From positions 1-32,872 of the forward strand of contig JAEELE010000091.1 in the NCBI GenBank assembly GCA_016288755.1: a DNA stretch of 32,872 bases, in the 5' to 3' direction. Each line of letters starts with the position of its first letter. The stretch's first letter is position 1. This document shows positions 24,539 through 32,696 of this stretch, piece by piece. Below the pieces are notes generated by a model. The model did not search any database, was not told where the DNA came from, and saw nothing but the letters and a program-made list of their open reading frames with translations. The position numbers and the translations under genes were made by a program. This DNA is from Oscillospiraceae bacterium (GTDB lineage: Bacteria > Bacillota > Clostridia > Oscillospirales > Ruminococcaceae).

Positions 24539-25999
24539 CTATCCTTCTGCTTTCTCGCTGAAAATGCGCTTTGCCGCGTCGGCGACCAGCTCGCGCTCGT
24601 CCATATGCAGATGCACGCCGCCCGCGATGATCTGATAATCCTCGTGCCCCTTGCCCGCGAGCACGACGACGTCGCCGGTCTTTGCCTGCTTCATCGCCAG
24701 ATAGATCGCCTCGGCGCGGTCCGGCTCGACCTGATACGGAACGTCGCAGCCCTCGAGCCCCGCGAGAATATCGTCGATGATTGCATTCGGGTCCTCGTCG
24801 CGTGGATTGTCCGAGGTCACCATCAGCAGATCGGCGTATTTTGCCGCAGCACGCGCCATCTTCGGACGCTTTGCCGCGTCGCGGTTGCCGCCGCAGCCAA
24901 AGAGGCAGATCAGCCGCCCGACCGTGCAGTCCCGCAGGCTCCCGAGGATCTTTTCGAGTGCGTCGGGGGTGTGCGCATAGTCGCAGATGACCGTGAAATC
25001 CAGCGCCGTCGGGATGATCTCGCATCTGCCGCGGACGCCCGGATAGCTGCCGAGCAGCCCGTTCATCGACGCATCGGTGATGCCGAGCAGCCGCCCGACT
25101 GCCATTGCCGCGACCGCATTGCTGACATTGAAGCTGCCGGTCATGGCGATCGCAAAGGGCTTTGTCTCGCCGAAGAGCGACAGCGTAAACTGCGTGCCGG
25201 CGGTGCTGAGCTGCACATCGGATGCAGCCGCGTCGAACTGCTCCCCCTCCGATGCGATGCCGTAGCTGAATTTTTTGCAGGAGACCTCGCCAAAGAGGCG
25301 TCTGCCGTATTCATCATTGCAGTTGATGACCGCGGTGTCGCAGATATCGAACAGCATGCGCTTGGCAAGATAGTAATTCTCCATTGTGCCGTGGATATCG
25401 AGGTGATCCTGCGTCAGATTCGTGAACACCGCGACCGCGAAATGCGTCGGTCCGATGCGGTGCTGCTCGAGCCCGAAGGAGCTGACCTCCATCACGACAT
25501 CCTGACAGCCCGCGTCCGCCATTCTGCGCAGCAGGCTGAAATATTCCGAGGCAAGCGGTGTGGTGTTCGGCGCGGGCAGTACCTCGTCGCCGATCTCATA
25601 CTGCACGGTGCCGATCAGCCCGACCTTGCGCCCGTCCCCCTTGAGCATCTCCTTGATGATGGTCGAGGTCGTGGTCTTGCCGTTGGTGCCGGTGACGCCG
25701 ATCATGCGCATGTCACGCTCGGGATGCCCGTACCATGCCGCAAGCAGGTCGCCGAAGGCTTTGCGGGTGTCGGGCACGATGATCTGTCTGTCGCCGAGCC
25801 CGAGGTCGTGGTCGCAGACGACAGCCGCCGCGCCCTTGCCGAGCATTTCCTCCGCGGCGCTGTGCCCGTCAAAATGCCCGCCGCGGATGCAGACAAACAG
25901 CATCCCCTGCCGGATATCCTTTGTGTTGTCTGTCACGCCGGTGATGTCAGTATCCGGCAGAGCACTTGACAAATTCTCCAAAACGGTGTATAATTTCAT
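24539..25999 (-). CDS. murE: MurE: UDP-MurNAc-L-Ala-D-Glu:meso-diaminopimelate ligase
   Basis: 486 aa. Cytoplasmic ATP-dependent ligase adding the third residue to the peptidoglycan stem peptide. Seen: the N-terminal UDP-binding domain, P-loop GTNGKTT (104-110), the carbamylated-lysine region, and D397-N-P-R400 in TSDNPRDEDP, the motif that selects meso-diaminopimelate (lysine-type enzymes differ here). ATG 25999 (MKLYTVLE) follows AAAGGGG; the longer in-frame version overlaps the 3' end of the PBP gene. It lies 32 nt after the PBP gene and is tightly followed by an unrecognised gene. Confidence 0.96.
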   Translation of the reverse strand: MKLYTVLENLSSALPDTDITGVTDNTKDIRQGMLFVCIRGGHFDGHSAAEEMLGKGAAAVVCDHDLGLGDRQIIVPDTRKAFGDLLAAWYGHPERDMRMIGVTGTNGKTTTSTIIKEMLKGDGRKVGLIGTVQYEIGDEVLPAPNTTPLASEYFSLLRRMADAGCQDVVMEVSSFGLEQHRIGPTHFAVAVFTNLTQDHLDIHGTMENYYLAKRMLFDICDTAVINCNDEYGRRLFGEVSCKKFSYGIASEGEQFDAAASDVQLSTAGTQFTLSLFGETKPFAIAMTGSFNVSNAVAAMAVGRLLGITDASMNGLLGSYPGVRGRCEIIPTALDFTVICDYAHTPDALEKILGSLRDCTVGRLICLFGCGGNRDAAKRPKMARAAAKYADLLMVTSDNPRDEDPNAIIDDILAGLEGCDVPYQVEPDRAEAIYLAMKQAKTGDVVVLAGKGHEDYQIIAGGVHLHMDERELVADAAKRIFSEKAEG

Positions 26000-26031
26000 G
26001 TTAAATCTACCCCTTTCGTTTTCGTGCGCTG

Positions 26032-28482
26032 TCAGCCCGATTCGCCCGAGGAGCCGAGGTCGAGATTGATGACCGACCACCGGTCGACGGTCGTGCCGGC
26101 GGGCACGCTCTGGAGCAGCACCTTGACGTCATCGCGGTCGGAGGCTGCGCCCTTTGCGACGTAATTGAGCCCCGCTTCCGCGAGCAGCCGGTTTGCCTCC
26201 TCCATCGTCAGCCCGACGACTGCGGGGACGGTCGCGGTCTCCTTGACCGGGTCGGAGGATGTGTACAGAATGATCGTGCTGTCTCTGGAAACGGTCGAGC
26301 CCGTGATCGGCGTCTGTGCGTTGACATAGGTGCCGTCGCCGACCAGCTCGTATTTCAGGCCGAGGTGTTCTACGGTCTGCTGCGCATCCGCCGCGGTCAT
26401 ATCGACCAGCAGCGGGATGCTGACGTCGAGCTTTGCCTGCTCCTCCGCGCTGTATTCGGGATAGTAGCCCAGATACGGCAGCGCCTTTTCGAGGATAGAG
26501 CGCGAATACGGCATGACGACCGAGGAGCCGTAGTAGTCGATCTGACGGTTCGGCTCGTCTGCCAGGATCAGCATGACAATCTCGGGGTCATCCGCCGGCG
26601 CGAAGCAGCAGTAGGACGCGATGTATTCCCAGTTCTTCTCGTCGACGCCCTTTGTGACCTTCTGTGCCGTGCCGGACTTGCCGCCGATCTTGTAGCCCTT
26701 GATGTAGGCATTGCCGCCGCCGTTGTTCTCAACAACCGCCTGCAGCGCCCTGCGCATCTCGGCGGAGGTCTCCTCGGAGATCACCTGACGGCGCACGGTC
26801 TTCTCATTTTCGAGCACGACATTGCCGTCCTTGTCGACGATCTTGCTGACGACATAGGGGCGGAGCAGATAGCCGCCGTTGACGACTGCCGCATAGCCCG
26901 TGACCATTTCGATCGGGGTCAGTGCGTTGGTCTGACCGAAGGAGCTCGATGCGAGCTCGACCTCGCCCATGCGGTCGCGGGAGATATACACCGAGGAATT
27001 CTCGCCCGGCAGGTCGATGCCGGTCTTTTCCGTCAGACCGAATGCCTCGAAATACTGGCAGAAGCGGTCGACACCGAGCTTTAAGCCGATGCTGATAAAC
27101 GCCGGGTTGCAGGAGTTCGTCAGGATCTCCTCGAAGGATTCCGAGCCGTGACCCTTTCTCTTCCAGCAGTGGAAGGGCTCCTTCTTGCCCGGGATCGGAT
27201 AGTCGCCGTCGCAGAAGAAGCGGTCCTGATAGGTGATCGCGTTTTCCTCAAGCCCCGCCGATGCGGTGTAGACCTTGAAGACCGAGCCCGGGATATAGGT
27301 CTCTGTGACGCATTTGTTGCGCCACTGCCGCTCGCGTGCCGCTGCGATCGCCTCGTCCTTCTCCGTGCCGTCGGGCATGGCATCGATCCGTGCGCTCGCC
27401 GCCGCGTCGTAGATATCGAAGGGTGCGTTCAGGTCAAAGCCGCCGACGGACGCCATGCCCATGACTGCGCCGGTCTTTGCGTTGAGAATGATGCCGCAGG
27501 CGCGGTTCGCGACCTGATAGGTCTCCACCATGTCGGAGATCGCGTTCTCCAGATAGGTCTGCAGCGTCATGTCGATCGTGATATACAGATCGTCGCCGTC
27601 CTGCGCGGGATAGGTCTTGGAATAGCGGTAGGGCATCTCATTGCCGTTTGCATCGACCGCGCTGACAGTCTTGCCGTCGATGCCGGAGAGATAGCTGTCG
27701 TAATACGCCTCGAGGCCGTAGAAGCCCTTGCCGTCGTTGTTGGTGAAGCCGATGACCGACGCTGCGAGCTCATTCTGCGGATAGTAGCGCTTGGTGTCCG
27801 ATTCTCGGCTGACCGACGCGAGCGAAATGACGCGCGAGCTGCCGGGCTGCGAATAATACGACACATATTCGAGGATGCGGTCTGCGCGGCTCTTCTCGAC
27901 CTGCTTTTTCAGCCAGACATAGTTGCTGTTTTCCTTGTCGAGTGCGGCGCGCACGGTGTCCTCGGTGATATCGAGCTGCTTTGCCAGATAGACGATCAGG
28001 TCCTCCTTGAGCTGCTGCGTGTTGACGAGATCGGGATTCGCGGGGGTACCGTCCTCCTCCTCCTTCTTCTTCGCCTCCTCAATCAGCTTCTGGTTGCGCT
28101 CCTCGATGTATTCGAGCTCCTTGCGGAAGAGCCCCGGATCGACGAAAATGCGGTAGACCGTGGCGCTCTGCGCGAGCACGGTGCCCTTGGCGTCGTAGAT
28201 GGAGCCTCTTGCGGCAGGCAGCCTGATCGTATCAAACTGTCTGGAATTGGCAAGCTCGGTGTAGTGCGCGTGCTGCAGGATCATGATGCGGAACAGATTG
28301 ACGCTCAGTGCAGCCGCCGCGACGAGAATTGCCGAGAGGATAAACGCATTTGCGCGCTTTTTCATGCTGGTGGAGGGCTTTGCCGCCTTGGCGCGTCTGC
28401 CGTGAACGGCAGCCTGTGAGCCGGGTCCCTGCAATCTGCGGAGCTTTCCGCCGGATGTACGATTTTTGGTATCGTCAGGCAC
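26032..28482 (-). CDS. ftsI: Class B penicillin-binding protein with two PASTA domains (FtsI/PBP2B/SpoVD type)
   Basis: 816 aa. Septal transpeptidase paired with FtsW. A basic N-terminus is followed by one membrane helix (about 46-70), a PBP dimerisation domain (RLPAARGSIYDAKG start) with a charged insert at about 126-150, and the transpeptidase domain with S400-V-F-K403, S457-C-N459 and K602-S-G. Two PASTA domains end the protein (about 678-738 and 745-812). The start is GTG 28482 (MPDDTKN) after AAAGGGG. PASTA repeats bind peptidoglycan or lipid II in related PBPs. SpoVD normally has one PASTA, so PBP2B or PBP2x-like. Position after ftsL and before murE supports the FtsI role. A 367-nt gap separates it from ftsL. 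Confidence 0.94.
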   Translation of the reverse strand: MPDDTKNRTSGGKLRRLQGPGSQAAVHGRRAKAAKPSTSMKKRANAFILSAILVAAAALSVNLFRIMILQHAHYTELANSRQFDTIRLPAARGSIYDAKGTVLAQSATVYRIFVDPGLFRKELEYIEERNQKLIEEAKKKEEEDGTPANPDLVNTQQLKEDLIVYLAKQLDITEDTVRAALDKENSNYVWLKKQVEKSRADRILEYVSYYSQPGSSRVISLASVSRESDTKRYYPQNELAASVIGFTNNDGKGFYGLEAYYDSYLSGIDGKTVSAVDANGNEMPYRYSKTYPAQDGDDLYITIDMTLQTYLENAISDMVETYQVANRACGIILNAKTGAVMGMASVGGFDLNAPFDIYDAAASARIDAMPDGTEKDEAIAAARERQWRNKCVTETYIPGSVFKVYTASAGLEENAITYQDRFFCDGDYPIPGKKEPFHCWKRKGHGSESFEEILTNSCNPAFISIGLKLGVDRFCQYFEAFGLTEKTGIDLPGENSSVYISRDRMGEVELASSSFGQTNALTPIEMVTGYAAVVNGGYLLRPYVVSKIVDKDGNVVLENEKTVRRQVISEETSAEMRRALQAVVENNGGGNAYIKGYKIGGKSGTAQKVTKGVDEKNWEYIASYCCFAPADDPEIVMLILADEPNRQIDYYGSSVVMPYSRSILEKALPYLGYYPEYSAEEQAKLDVSIPLLVDMTAADAQQTVEHLGLKYELVGDGTYVNAQTPITGSTVSRDSTIILYTSSDPVKETATVPAVVGLTMEEANRLLAEAGLNYVAKGAASDRDDVKVLLQSVPAGTTVDRWSVINLDLGSSGESG

Positions 28483-28849
28483 AGCTTATTCCCCTTTCCG
28501 GAAAATCGAAATATGAACTGAGAGAAGCGCATCTGCACAGTGCCGTGCACCGGGCTTCCGATGCCTTCCCTCCGCGTTTTCTTCTGAAAATAAAATCGGG
28601 GCGAGAGATACTTTCCCCGCCCGCATGTCCCGGTGTGGCTGCCCGACCTCCCGCACCCCGCTTTACAGGGTACGGAAAGCGCGCCCGCATCGGGCTGCCC
28701 GCACAGAATCGCGCATAGGCGGCACCGACGCAGACCGGGTATCAGCTTTTCTTTTGTTCTCCACAAGTTTCTCTGACCGGCATTTTATTTTCTGCTGCCG
28801 TCCTATGAGAAGCATCCGGAATTCCGCGCGGGCGTTCTGTTTATTATAT
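28483..28849 (-). other. 367-nt non-coding gap between ftsL and the PBP gene
   Basis: No gene with a ribosome-binding site or family match on either strand. The minus strand is GC-rich with several possible stems, including a hairpin with an adjacent AT-rich tract (listed next). No clear promoter was identified. Gaps this long are unusual in an otherwise compact operon. Confidence 0.5.
28588..28622 (-). terminator. Possible terminator or attenuator hairpin upstream of the PBP gene
   Basis: On the minus strand GGGCG pairs with CGCCC across a 14-nt loop, followed by CGATTTTATTTTC. The short stem and long loop make it weak; if real it would reduce read-through from ftsL into the PBP gene. Confidence 0.35.
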
Positions 28850-29905
28850 TTATGTGCCCTGGAAGAAATTCCAGATATCTGACAAAAAGTCATTGACGGT
28901 GACAAGCCAGTTGGTCTCCGGCTCGGTGATGGTCACCTCGTCCTCCGTCTGAATCTGAATATACTGGATCTGCGACTGGTCGAGCTGCTTGAGCCCCAGC
29001 ACGTTTTCCGCATATTCTTCGATGTTTTTCACAGTCATCTTGCCCTCCATCTCGGAGCGCATCGAGACATTCTGTGCGACGATATCGTCGTATCTCGCCT
29101 GCAGGCGTCTGACCTCGGTGTAGAGCTCATTTGCCTGCACCTTGCCGTAGATCACCATTCCGATGAGCGCGACTGTGACCGCGCCGACCAGCACGATGCG
29201 AAGCGTCGTCATGCGCTTGGGGTAGCCGCCGGTTCTCCGACCCATGGAATACCTCCCGCCTTCCGCCGCCGCGGTCTCCGGCTCTTCCTCCTCCTTGGGC
29301 AGAAGCTCCGGCTGTGTCAGCTCTGACGGCTGTCCGCTCTGCTGCGGCACATCGGAGAGCCCGATGGCAACGGCGCTGCTTCCTGCGGTCACCGGCACGG
29401 CGCTGTGCAGCATCACCGGCATCTGCCGGGTGTAATCGGCGGAGGACCGCCCCCAGCTGCCGCGCAGGTTTGCCGCACTCTGCTGCATCCGATGCAGCCT
29501 TGCCGCCTCCTCGCGCTCGCGCTCTGCTGCCTGTGTCTCGCGAAGCTGTGCGATCAGCTCCTCGTCCGTCGGCACGATGTGCCGCTTCTCACGCGGGGGC
29601 TGCGGCTGCACTGCAAAGCGCCTGCCTGCCTCGCGGCGGTTATGTTCACTCATTCTTCTGCGGTCTGAGGCACGCTTGCGCTCCTCGCCCGCTTCATGCT
29701 CCGCAGCAGCACGTCTGTGCTCCTCGCGCTCCGATTCACGCAGGGGTCTGCGGCGGTTCCTGTTCCGCGGCTGACGCTCGGGCTCCGGCACTCCGACGTT
29801 GCCGTCACCCTGTGCAGCTCTGCGGTTTGCTTCTGTCATCCGGCGGCGCTCCTCGTCGCTCAGCAGCGGGTTCCGCGGGATCGGTCTGACATATTCGTCC
29901 AGCAT
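28850..29905 (-). CDS. ftsL: FtsL-like septum protein with a long cytoplasmic N-terminal extension
   Basis: 351 aa. The C-terminal third fits FtsL: a single membrane helix (about 236-255, RIVLVGAVTVALIGMVIYG), a leucine-zipper-like coiled coil (about 256-290) and the family block VKNIEEYAENVLGLKQLDQS followed by QIQYI. The first about 235 residues are unusual: an Arg/Glu-rich, charged, low-complexity stretch (RRMTEANRRAAQ.., REEHRRAAAEHEAGEERK..), Pro-rich parts and an acidic patch (LLPKEEEEPE), cytoplasmic by topology. FtsL proteins are normally about 90-130 aa. ATG at 29905 (MLDEYVRP) follows AAGGAGGTG, which decides against the upstream ATG at 29950. Position between rsmH and the PBP gene is standard for ftsL. 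Confidence 0.85.
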   Translation of the reverse strand: MLDEYVRPIPRNPLLSDEERRRMTEANRRAAQGDGNVGVPEPERQPRNRNRRRPLRESEREEHRRAAAEHEAGEERKRASDRRRMSEHNRREAGRRFAVQPQPPREKRHIVPTDEELIAQLRETQAAEREREEAARLHRMQQSAANLRGSWGRSSADYTRQMPVMLHSAVPVTAGSSAVAIGLSDVPQQSGQPSELTQPELLPKEEEEPETAAAEGGRYSMGRRTGGYPKRMTTLRIVLVGAVTVALIGMVIYGKVQANELYTEVRRLQARYDDIVAQNVSMRSEMEGKMTVKNIEEYAENVLGLKQLDQSQIQYIQIQTEDEVTITEPETNWLVTVNDFLSDIWNFFQGT

Positions 29906-30031
29906 CGGCGCACCTCCTTTTCCGTCGCCGTTGCCGATACCGCAGTGCACCGGACAGATTCTGTATGTTTTTCACTGCCCGGCACACCGCCGTATCTCAG
30001 CACTCGTTTTGCTGTTCTTTTGTTTTGATGG

Positions 30032-30967
30032 TCATTCTGCTTTTTCGATGCACCGGAGCTTGGCACTCCGGCTTCTGGGGTTTACCGCAAGCTCTGCCGC
30101 CGATGCGGTCAGCGGCTTTTTGTGCGGCAGAAAGCCCTGCGGCTTCCTTCCGCACACGCACACCGGAAATTCCGGCGGGCAGATGCAGCCCGCGCAGCGC
30201 TCCGCAAATGCCTGCTTGACCATGCGGTCCTCGAGGCTGTGGAAGGTAAGGATCACCAGCCGCCCGCCCGGGTTCAGCGCGTCAAATGCCTGATCGAGTG
30301 CGATCTTCAGCACGTCGAGCTCGGAATTGACCAGAATGCGCAGCGCCTGAAAGGTCTTGCGCGCCGGATGCTTGTCTCTGCGTGCCTTCGCGGGGATATT
30401 CTCCCGCACGATGTCTGCGAGCTCCAGTGTCGTTTCGATCGGCTTCTGCGCACGCGCCCGCAGAATCCCTGCGGCAATGCTCCTTGCGTATTTTTCCTCT
30501 CCGTAGCGGAAGAGCACGTCTGCGAGCTCTGCCTCGGAAAGCGTGTTGACATAATCTGCGGCGGTCATGCCCTCCTGCGACATGCGCATATCGAGCGGCG
30601 CATCCTGATGAAAGGAAAATCCGCGCGACCCGTCGTCGAGCTCGTGGCTGCTGACGCCGAGATCGAGCAGAATGCCGTCGGCTCTGACGCCCTCTGCGTC
30701 GAGCACGGCTTTGAGGTCTGCAAAGTTGCGCCGGATCAGTGTGACCGGCAGCCCTGCAAGCCGTCTGCCTGCCTCTGCGATCGCGTCGGGGTCCTGATCG
30801 AGCGCGTACAGATGTCCTTTACCGGAAAGCTGCCGCGCCAGTTCATAGGCGTGACCGGCCCCACCTACAGTCCCGTCGAGATAAATGCCGTCAGGACGCG
30901 GCTTCAGGTCTGCGATGACCTCATGGAGCATGACGGGTAAATGGTAGCCGCTTTGCTGCTGCGTCAT
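30032..30967 (-). CDS. rsmH: RsmH: 16S rRNA (cytosine-1402-N4)-methyltransferase
   Basis: 311 aa. Methylates N4 of C1402 in the decoding centre of 16S rRNA, using SAM. Family motifs: HLPVMLHEV at the N-terminus, DGTVGGAGH (SAM motif I), ALDQDPDAI, ILLDLGVSSHELD, GFSFHQDAPLDMRM, and LTFHSLEDRMVK near the C-terminus. Normal length. Its start lies 11 nt after mraZ with a GAGGTGA ribosome-binding site over the mraZ stop, so it belongs to the first operon unit. Also called MraW. Confidence 0.97.
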   Translation of the reverse strand: MTQQQSGYHLPVMLHEVIADLKPRPDGIYLDGTVGGAGHAYELARQLSGKGHLYALDQDPDAIAEAGRRLAGLPVTLIRRNFADLKAVLDAEGVRADGILLDLGVSSHELDDGSRGFSFHQDAPLDMRMSQEGMTAADYVNTLSEAELADVLFRYGEEKYARSIAAGILRARAQKPIETTLELADIVRENIPAKARRDKHPARKTFQALRILVNSELDVLKIALDQAFDALNPGGRLVILTFHSLEDRMVKQAFAERCAGCICPPEFPVCVCGRKPQGFLPHKKPLTASAAELAVNPRSRSAKLRCIEKAE

Positions 30968-30978
30968 GCGCTGTCACC

Positions 30979-31467
30979 TCACTCCTGCGGACGGCTGTCC
31001 CAACGGTCGCGTTCCTCGAGCATCTTCTGGTAGCGGAGCTTCTTGCGCTCTGCGTACTGCTTGGAATGGCTCTCGTAGACCGCGGAATCCCAGATCTCCG
31101 CGTGTGTCACGCAGCCGAGGATGGAGGCTCTGCCGCTTGTGAGCTGCGCGATCTCCATCAGATTCTGGGGCAGCGTGATTCTGCCGTTCTTGTCGGGCAC
31201 GACGGTCGCGGTGTTTGCGCAGAAATCGCGCACATCGTCGTCGATGTCAAGATAATGTCTGCCGTGCTTTTCGCCCTCTGCGCGGATCTTCTCGCAGCAG
31301 GCAATATAACCCGCCTCATTGCGCACGACAAGGGCGGGACGGAAGTTTTCGTCCGGCGAGATGTAGAGCGTCTCACCGATCGCATTGCGCAGCGGAGCGG
31401 GAAAGCTGAGGCGTCCGCGTGTGTCAACCAGCACGGAATGACTTCCGGACATGCTGGATGCTGCCAT
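30979..31467 (-). CDS. mraZ: MraZ transcriptional regulator (SpoVT/AbrB fold)
   Basis: 162 aa. First gene of the dcw cluster. MraZ proteins bind repeated short DNA boxes, typically in front of their own operon, and repress it. Seen: two SpoVT/AbrB-like DxxGR motifs, DTRGRLSFPAPLR near the N-terminus and DKNGRITLPQNLME later, which form the DNA-binding swapped-hairpin domains. The C-terminus is basic and helical. The first residues (MAASSMSGSHSVLVD) differ from the usual MFMGEY start. The start at 31467 is chosen because GGAGAGGGGG lies 9 nt upstream; an ATG five codons later (31452) is possible. The frame stays open upstream to about 31800, within the leader. Confidence 0.92.
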   Translation of the reverse strand: MAASSMSGSHSVLVDTRGRLSFPAPLRNAIGETLYISPDENFRPALVVRNEAGYIACCEKIRAEGEKHGRHYLDIDDDVRDFCANTATVVPDKNGRITLPQNLMEIAQLTSGRASILGCVTHAEIWDSAVYESHSKQYAERKKLRYQKMLEERDRWDSRPQE

Positions 31468-31704
31468 GTGAACGCGCCCCCTCTCCGCGGGACCCCCCGG
31501 CGCAGCGGGTGCAGGGCGATGCCGGTGTCCCCGGCAGCCCCGCGGTCGTTCTGGTCCCTTTTCTTTTGTTCCGCACATTTTGTTTTTTATCTGTGCTTTG
31601 TTCTGCCGCAGGTTTGTGTTAAAATATCCCATGCAATCCGACCCGGTTCCATGCTTTTGGATGCCATCGGATTTCCCGGCATGGGTTTTCATACCAATCC
31701 CTGC
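31468..31704 (-). promoter_or_regulatory. Long structured 5' leader of the mraZ operon
   Basis: About 237 nt between the expected start of transcription and mraZ. It holds the hairpin TGCCGG-GGACA-CCGGCA (31536-31520), which can extend through GGGC/GCCC, inside a possible outer stem GGGACC/GGTCCC (31558-31553 with 31494-31489) that ends at the ribosome-binding site. The GGACA loop equals those in the ftsZ leader. Confidence 0.5.
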
Positions 31705-31710
31705 TTCTGT

Positions 31711-31739
31711 ATTATAAACCATTGCGCAAAAAAAGTCAA
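31711..31739 (-). promoter_or_regulatory. Promoter of the mraZ (dcw) operon
   Basis: TTGACT, 17-nt spacer, TATAAT. It is the best promoter in the window, with the expected start near 31704, and the only one seen for the genes mraZ to ftsQ. Confidence 0.85.
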
Positions 31740-31760
31740 GCCCCCGGTTCCCCGAGGGCT
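31739..31760 (-). terminator. Hairpin abutting the mraZ -35 box, terminator-like
   Basis: On the minus strand a 9-bp stem (AGCCCTCGG with CCGGGGGCT, GGAA tetraloop, one G-U) is followed by TGACTTTTTTT. The U-tract overlaps the -35 and spacer of the mraZ promoter, so an upstream transcript may end exactly where mraZ transcription is specified. Confidence 0.5.
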
Positions 31761-32030
31761 CGGTTTGCTGCACGGATCCAGCGGGCGTGCGAAGGGGCAA
31801 AAATCCCCGAAATATCGCTGAATTTCCGCCCTCGGGCGCGTCTGCGGGAAAATCGGAACGTGCGTTTGCAATTCAGAATATCGACGTATCTGCGTGATTT
31901 TTGAAGCCCCAAAAATTTTTCAAAAAAATTTTATTGGGGTTTTTTTCATGCTTTTCGGCTGAAAATATCCAAACCACAGCATCTAGGGTTTCATGCGCGT
32001 TCCGTGCGCAGAATGACCCCCAAATGTAGC
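31761..32030. other. Gene-free region between mraZ promoter and repeat array
   Basis: No gene seen on either strand; holds a strong plus-strand terminator hairpin (next entry) and little else that is recognisable. Confidence 0.5.
31905..31946 (+). terminator. Strong terminator-like hairpin facing right, no plus-strand gene before it
   Basis: CCCCAA.AATTTTT pairs with AAAAATTTT.TTGGGG, followed on the plus strand by TTTTTTT. The nearest annotated plus-strand gene ends at 9698, so the terminated transcript is unknown; a small RNA or divergent transcript is possible. Confidence 0.6.
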
Positions 32031-32134
32031 AGCCCGGAGCCCGGGCAGGCAATTCGATTGGGCATGAATGGGCATATGTACCTCCTGCCTGCTCCCTCCT
32101 CCCTCCTACCTCGCTTTGGGCATGAATGGGCAGA

Positions 32135-32143
32135 TTATCCATA
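32135..32143 (+). promoter_or_regulatory. DnaA-box-like nonamer, unit 1 (TTATCCATA, one mismatch)
   Basis: Eight of nine bases match TTATCCACA, in the same orientation and unit position as the others. Confidence 0.6.
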
Positions 32144-32314
32144 GAAAACGACCCGCCCTGCATGAAATCCGGCAGAGCGGGCGTTTTTTTGCACTGTTTC
32201 GGGCATCCAAACCCATGTATTTGCACGACGGGCATGAATGGGCATATGTACCTCCTGCCTGCTCCCTCCTCCCTCCTCCCTCGCTTTGGGCATGAATGGG
32301 CAGATTATCCACGA

Positions 32315-32323
32315 AAAGCAACC
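32315..32323 (+). promoter_or_regulatory. DnaA-box-like nonamer, unit 2 (TTATCCACG, one mismatch)
   Basis: Eight of nine bases match TTATCCACA; 180 bp after the first box. Confidence 0.6.
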
Positions 32324-32503
32324 CGCTCCGCACGAAATCCGGCAGAGCGGGCGTGATTTTGCGCTGTTTTGGGCATCTCAACCCAGCCCGGAGCCCGGGC
32401 AGGCAATTTTCTTCGACCTGATTCAGGCAGCAGCTCCGTCAGCAAAACAGATCATTCGGGCACGGAAACCCATATTTGTGACGCTTGGGCATGAATGGGC
32501 AGA

Positions 32504-32512
32504 TTATCCACA
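32504..32512 (+). promoter_or_regulatory. Perfect DnaA box, unit 3 (TTATCCACA)
   Basis: Nine of nine match; 189 bp after the second box. Kept intact although the preceding part of this unit was replaced. Confidence 0.7.
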
Positions 32513-32687
32513 GAAAACAACCCGCCCCGCACAAAATCCGGCAGAGCGGGTGTGATTCTGCGCTGTTTTGGGCATCTCAACCCAGCCCGGAGCCCGGGCA
32601 GGCAATTCGATTGGGCACGAATGGGCATATGTACCTCCTACCTGCTCCCTCCTCCCTCCTACCTCGCTTTGGGCATGAATGGGCAGA

Positions 32688-32696
32688 TTATCCACA
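32688..32696 (+). promoter_or_regulatory. Perfect DnaA box, unit 4 (TTATCCACA)
   Basis: Nine of nine match; 184 bp after the third box. Confidence 0.7.

Noticed and set aside
21686..25969. Long plus-strand open frames opposite ftsW, mraY and murE (also opposite 12540-14587, 14851-16122 and 27148-28419)
   Set aside because: They lie antisense to clear genes, are Arg/His/Ala-rich as expected from GC-rich codon third positions, and have no family match.
28483..28849. SRP RNA or RNase P RNA in the ftsL-PBP gap
   Set aside because: The conserved cores (GGAAGCAGCC-type for SRP RNA, the RNase P conserved helices) were not found.
31468..31800. Longer MraZ beginning near 31800
   Set aside because: This would start upstream of the promoter and has no ribosome-binding site or MraZ similarity; the start at 31467 has both.
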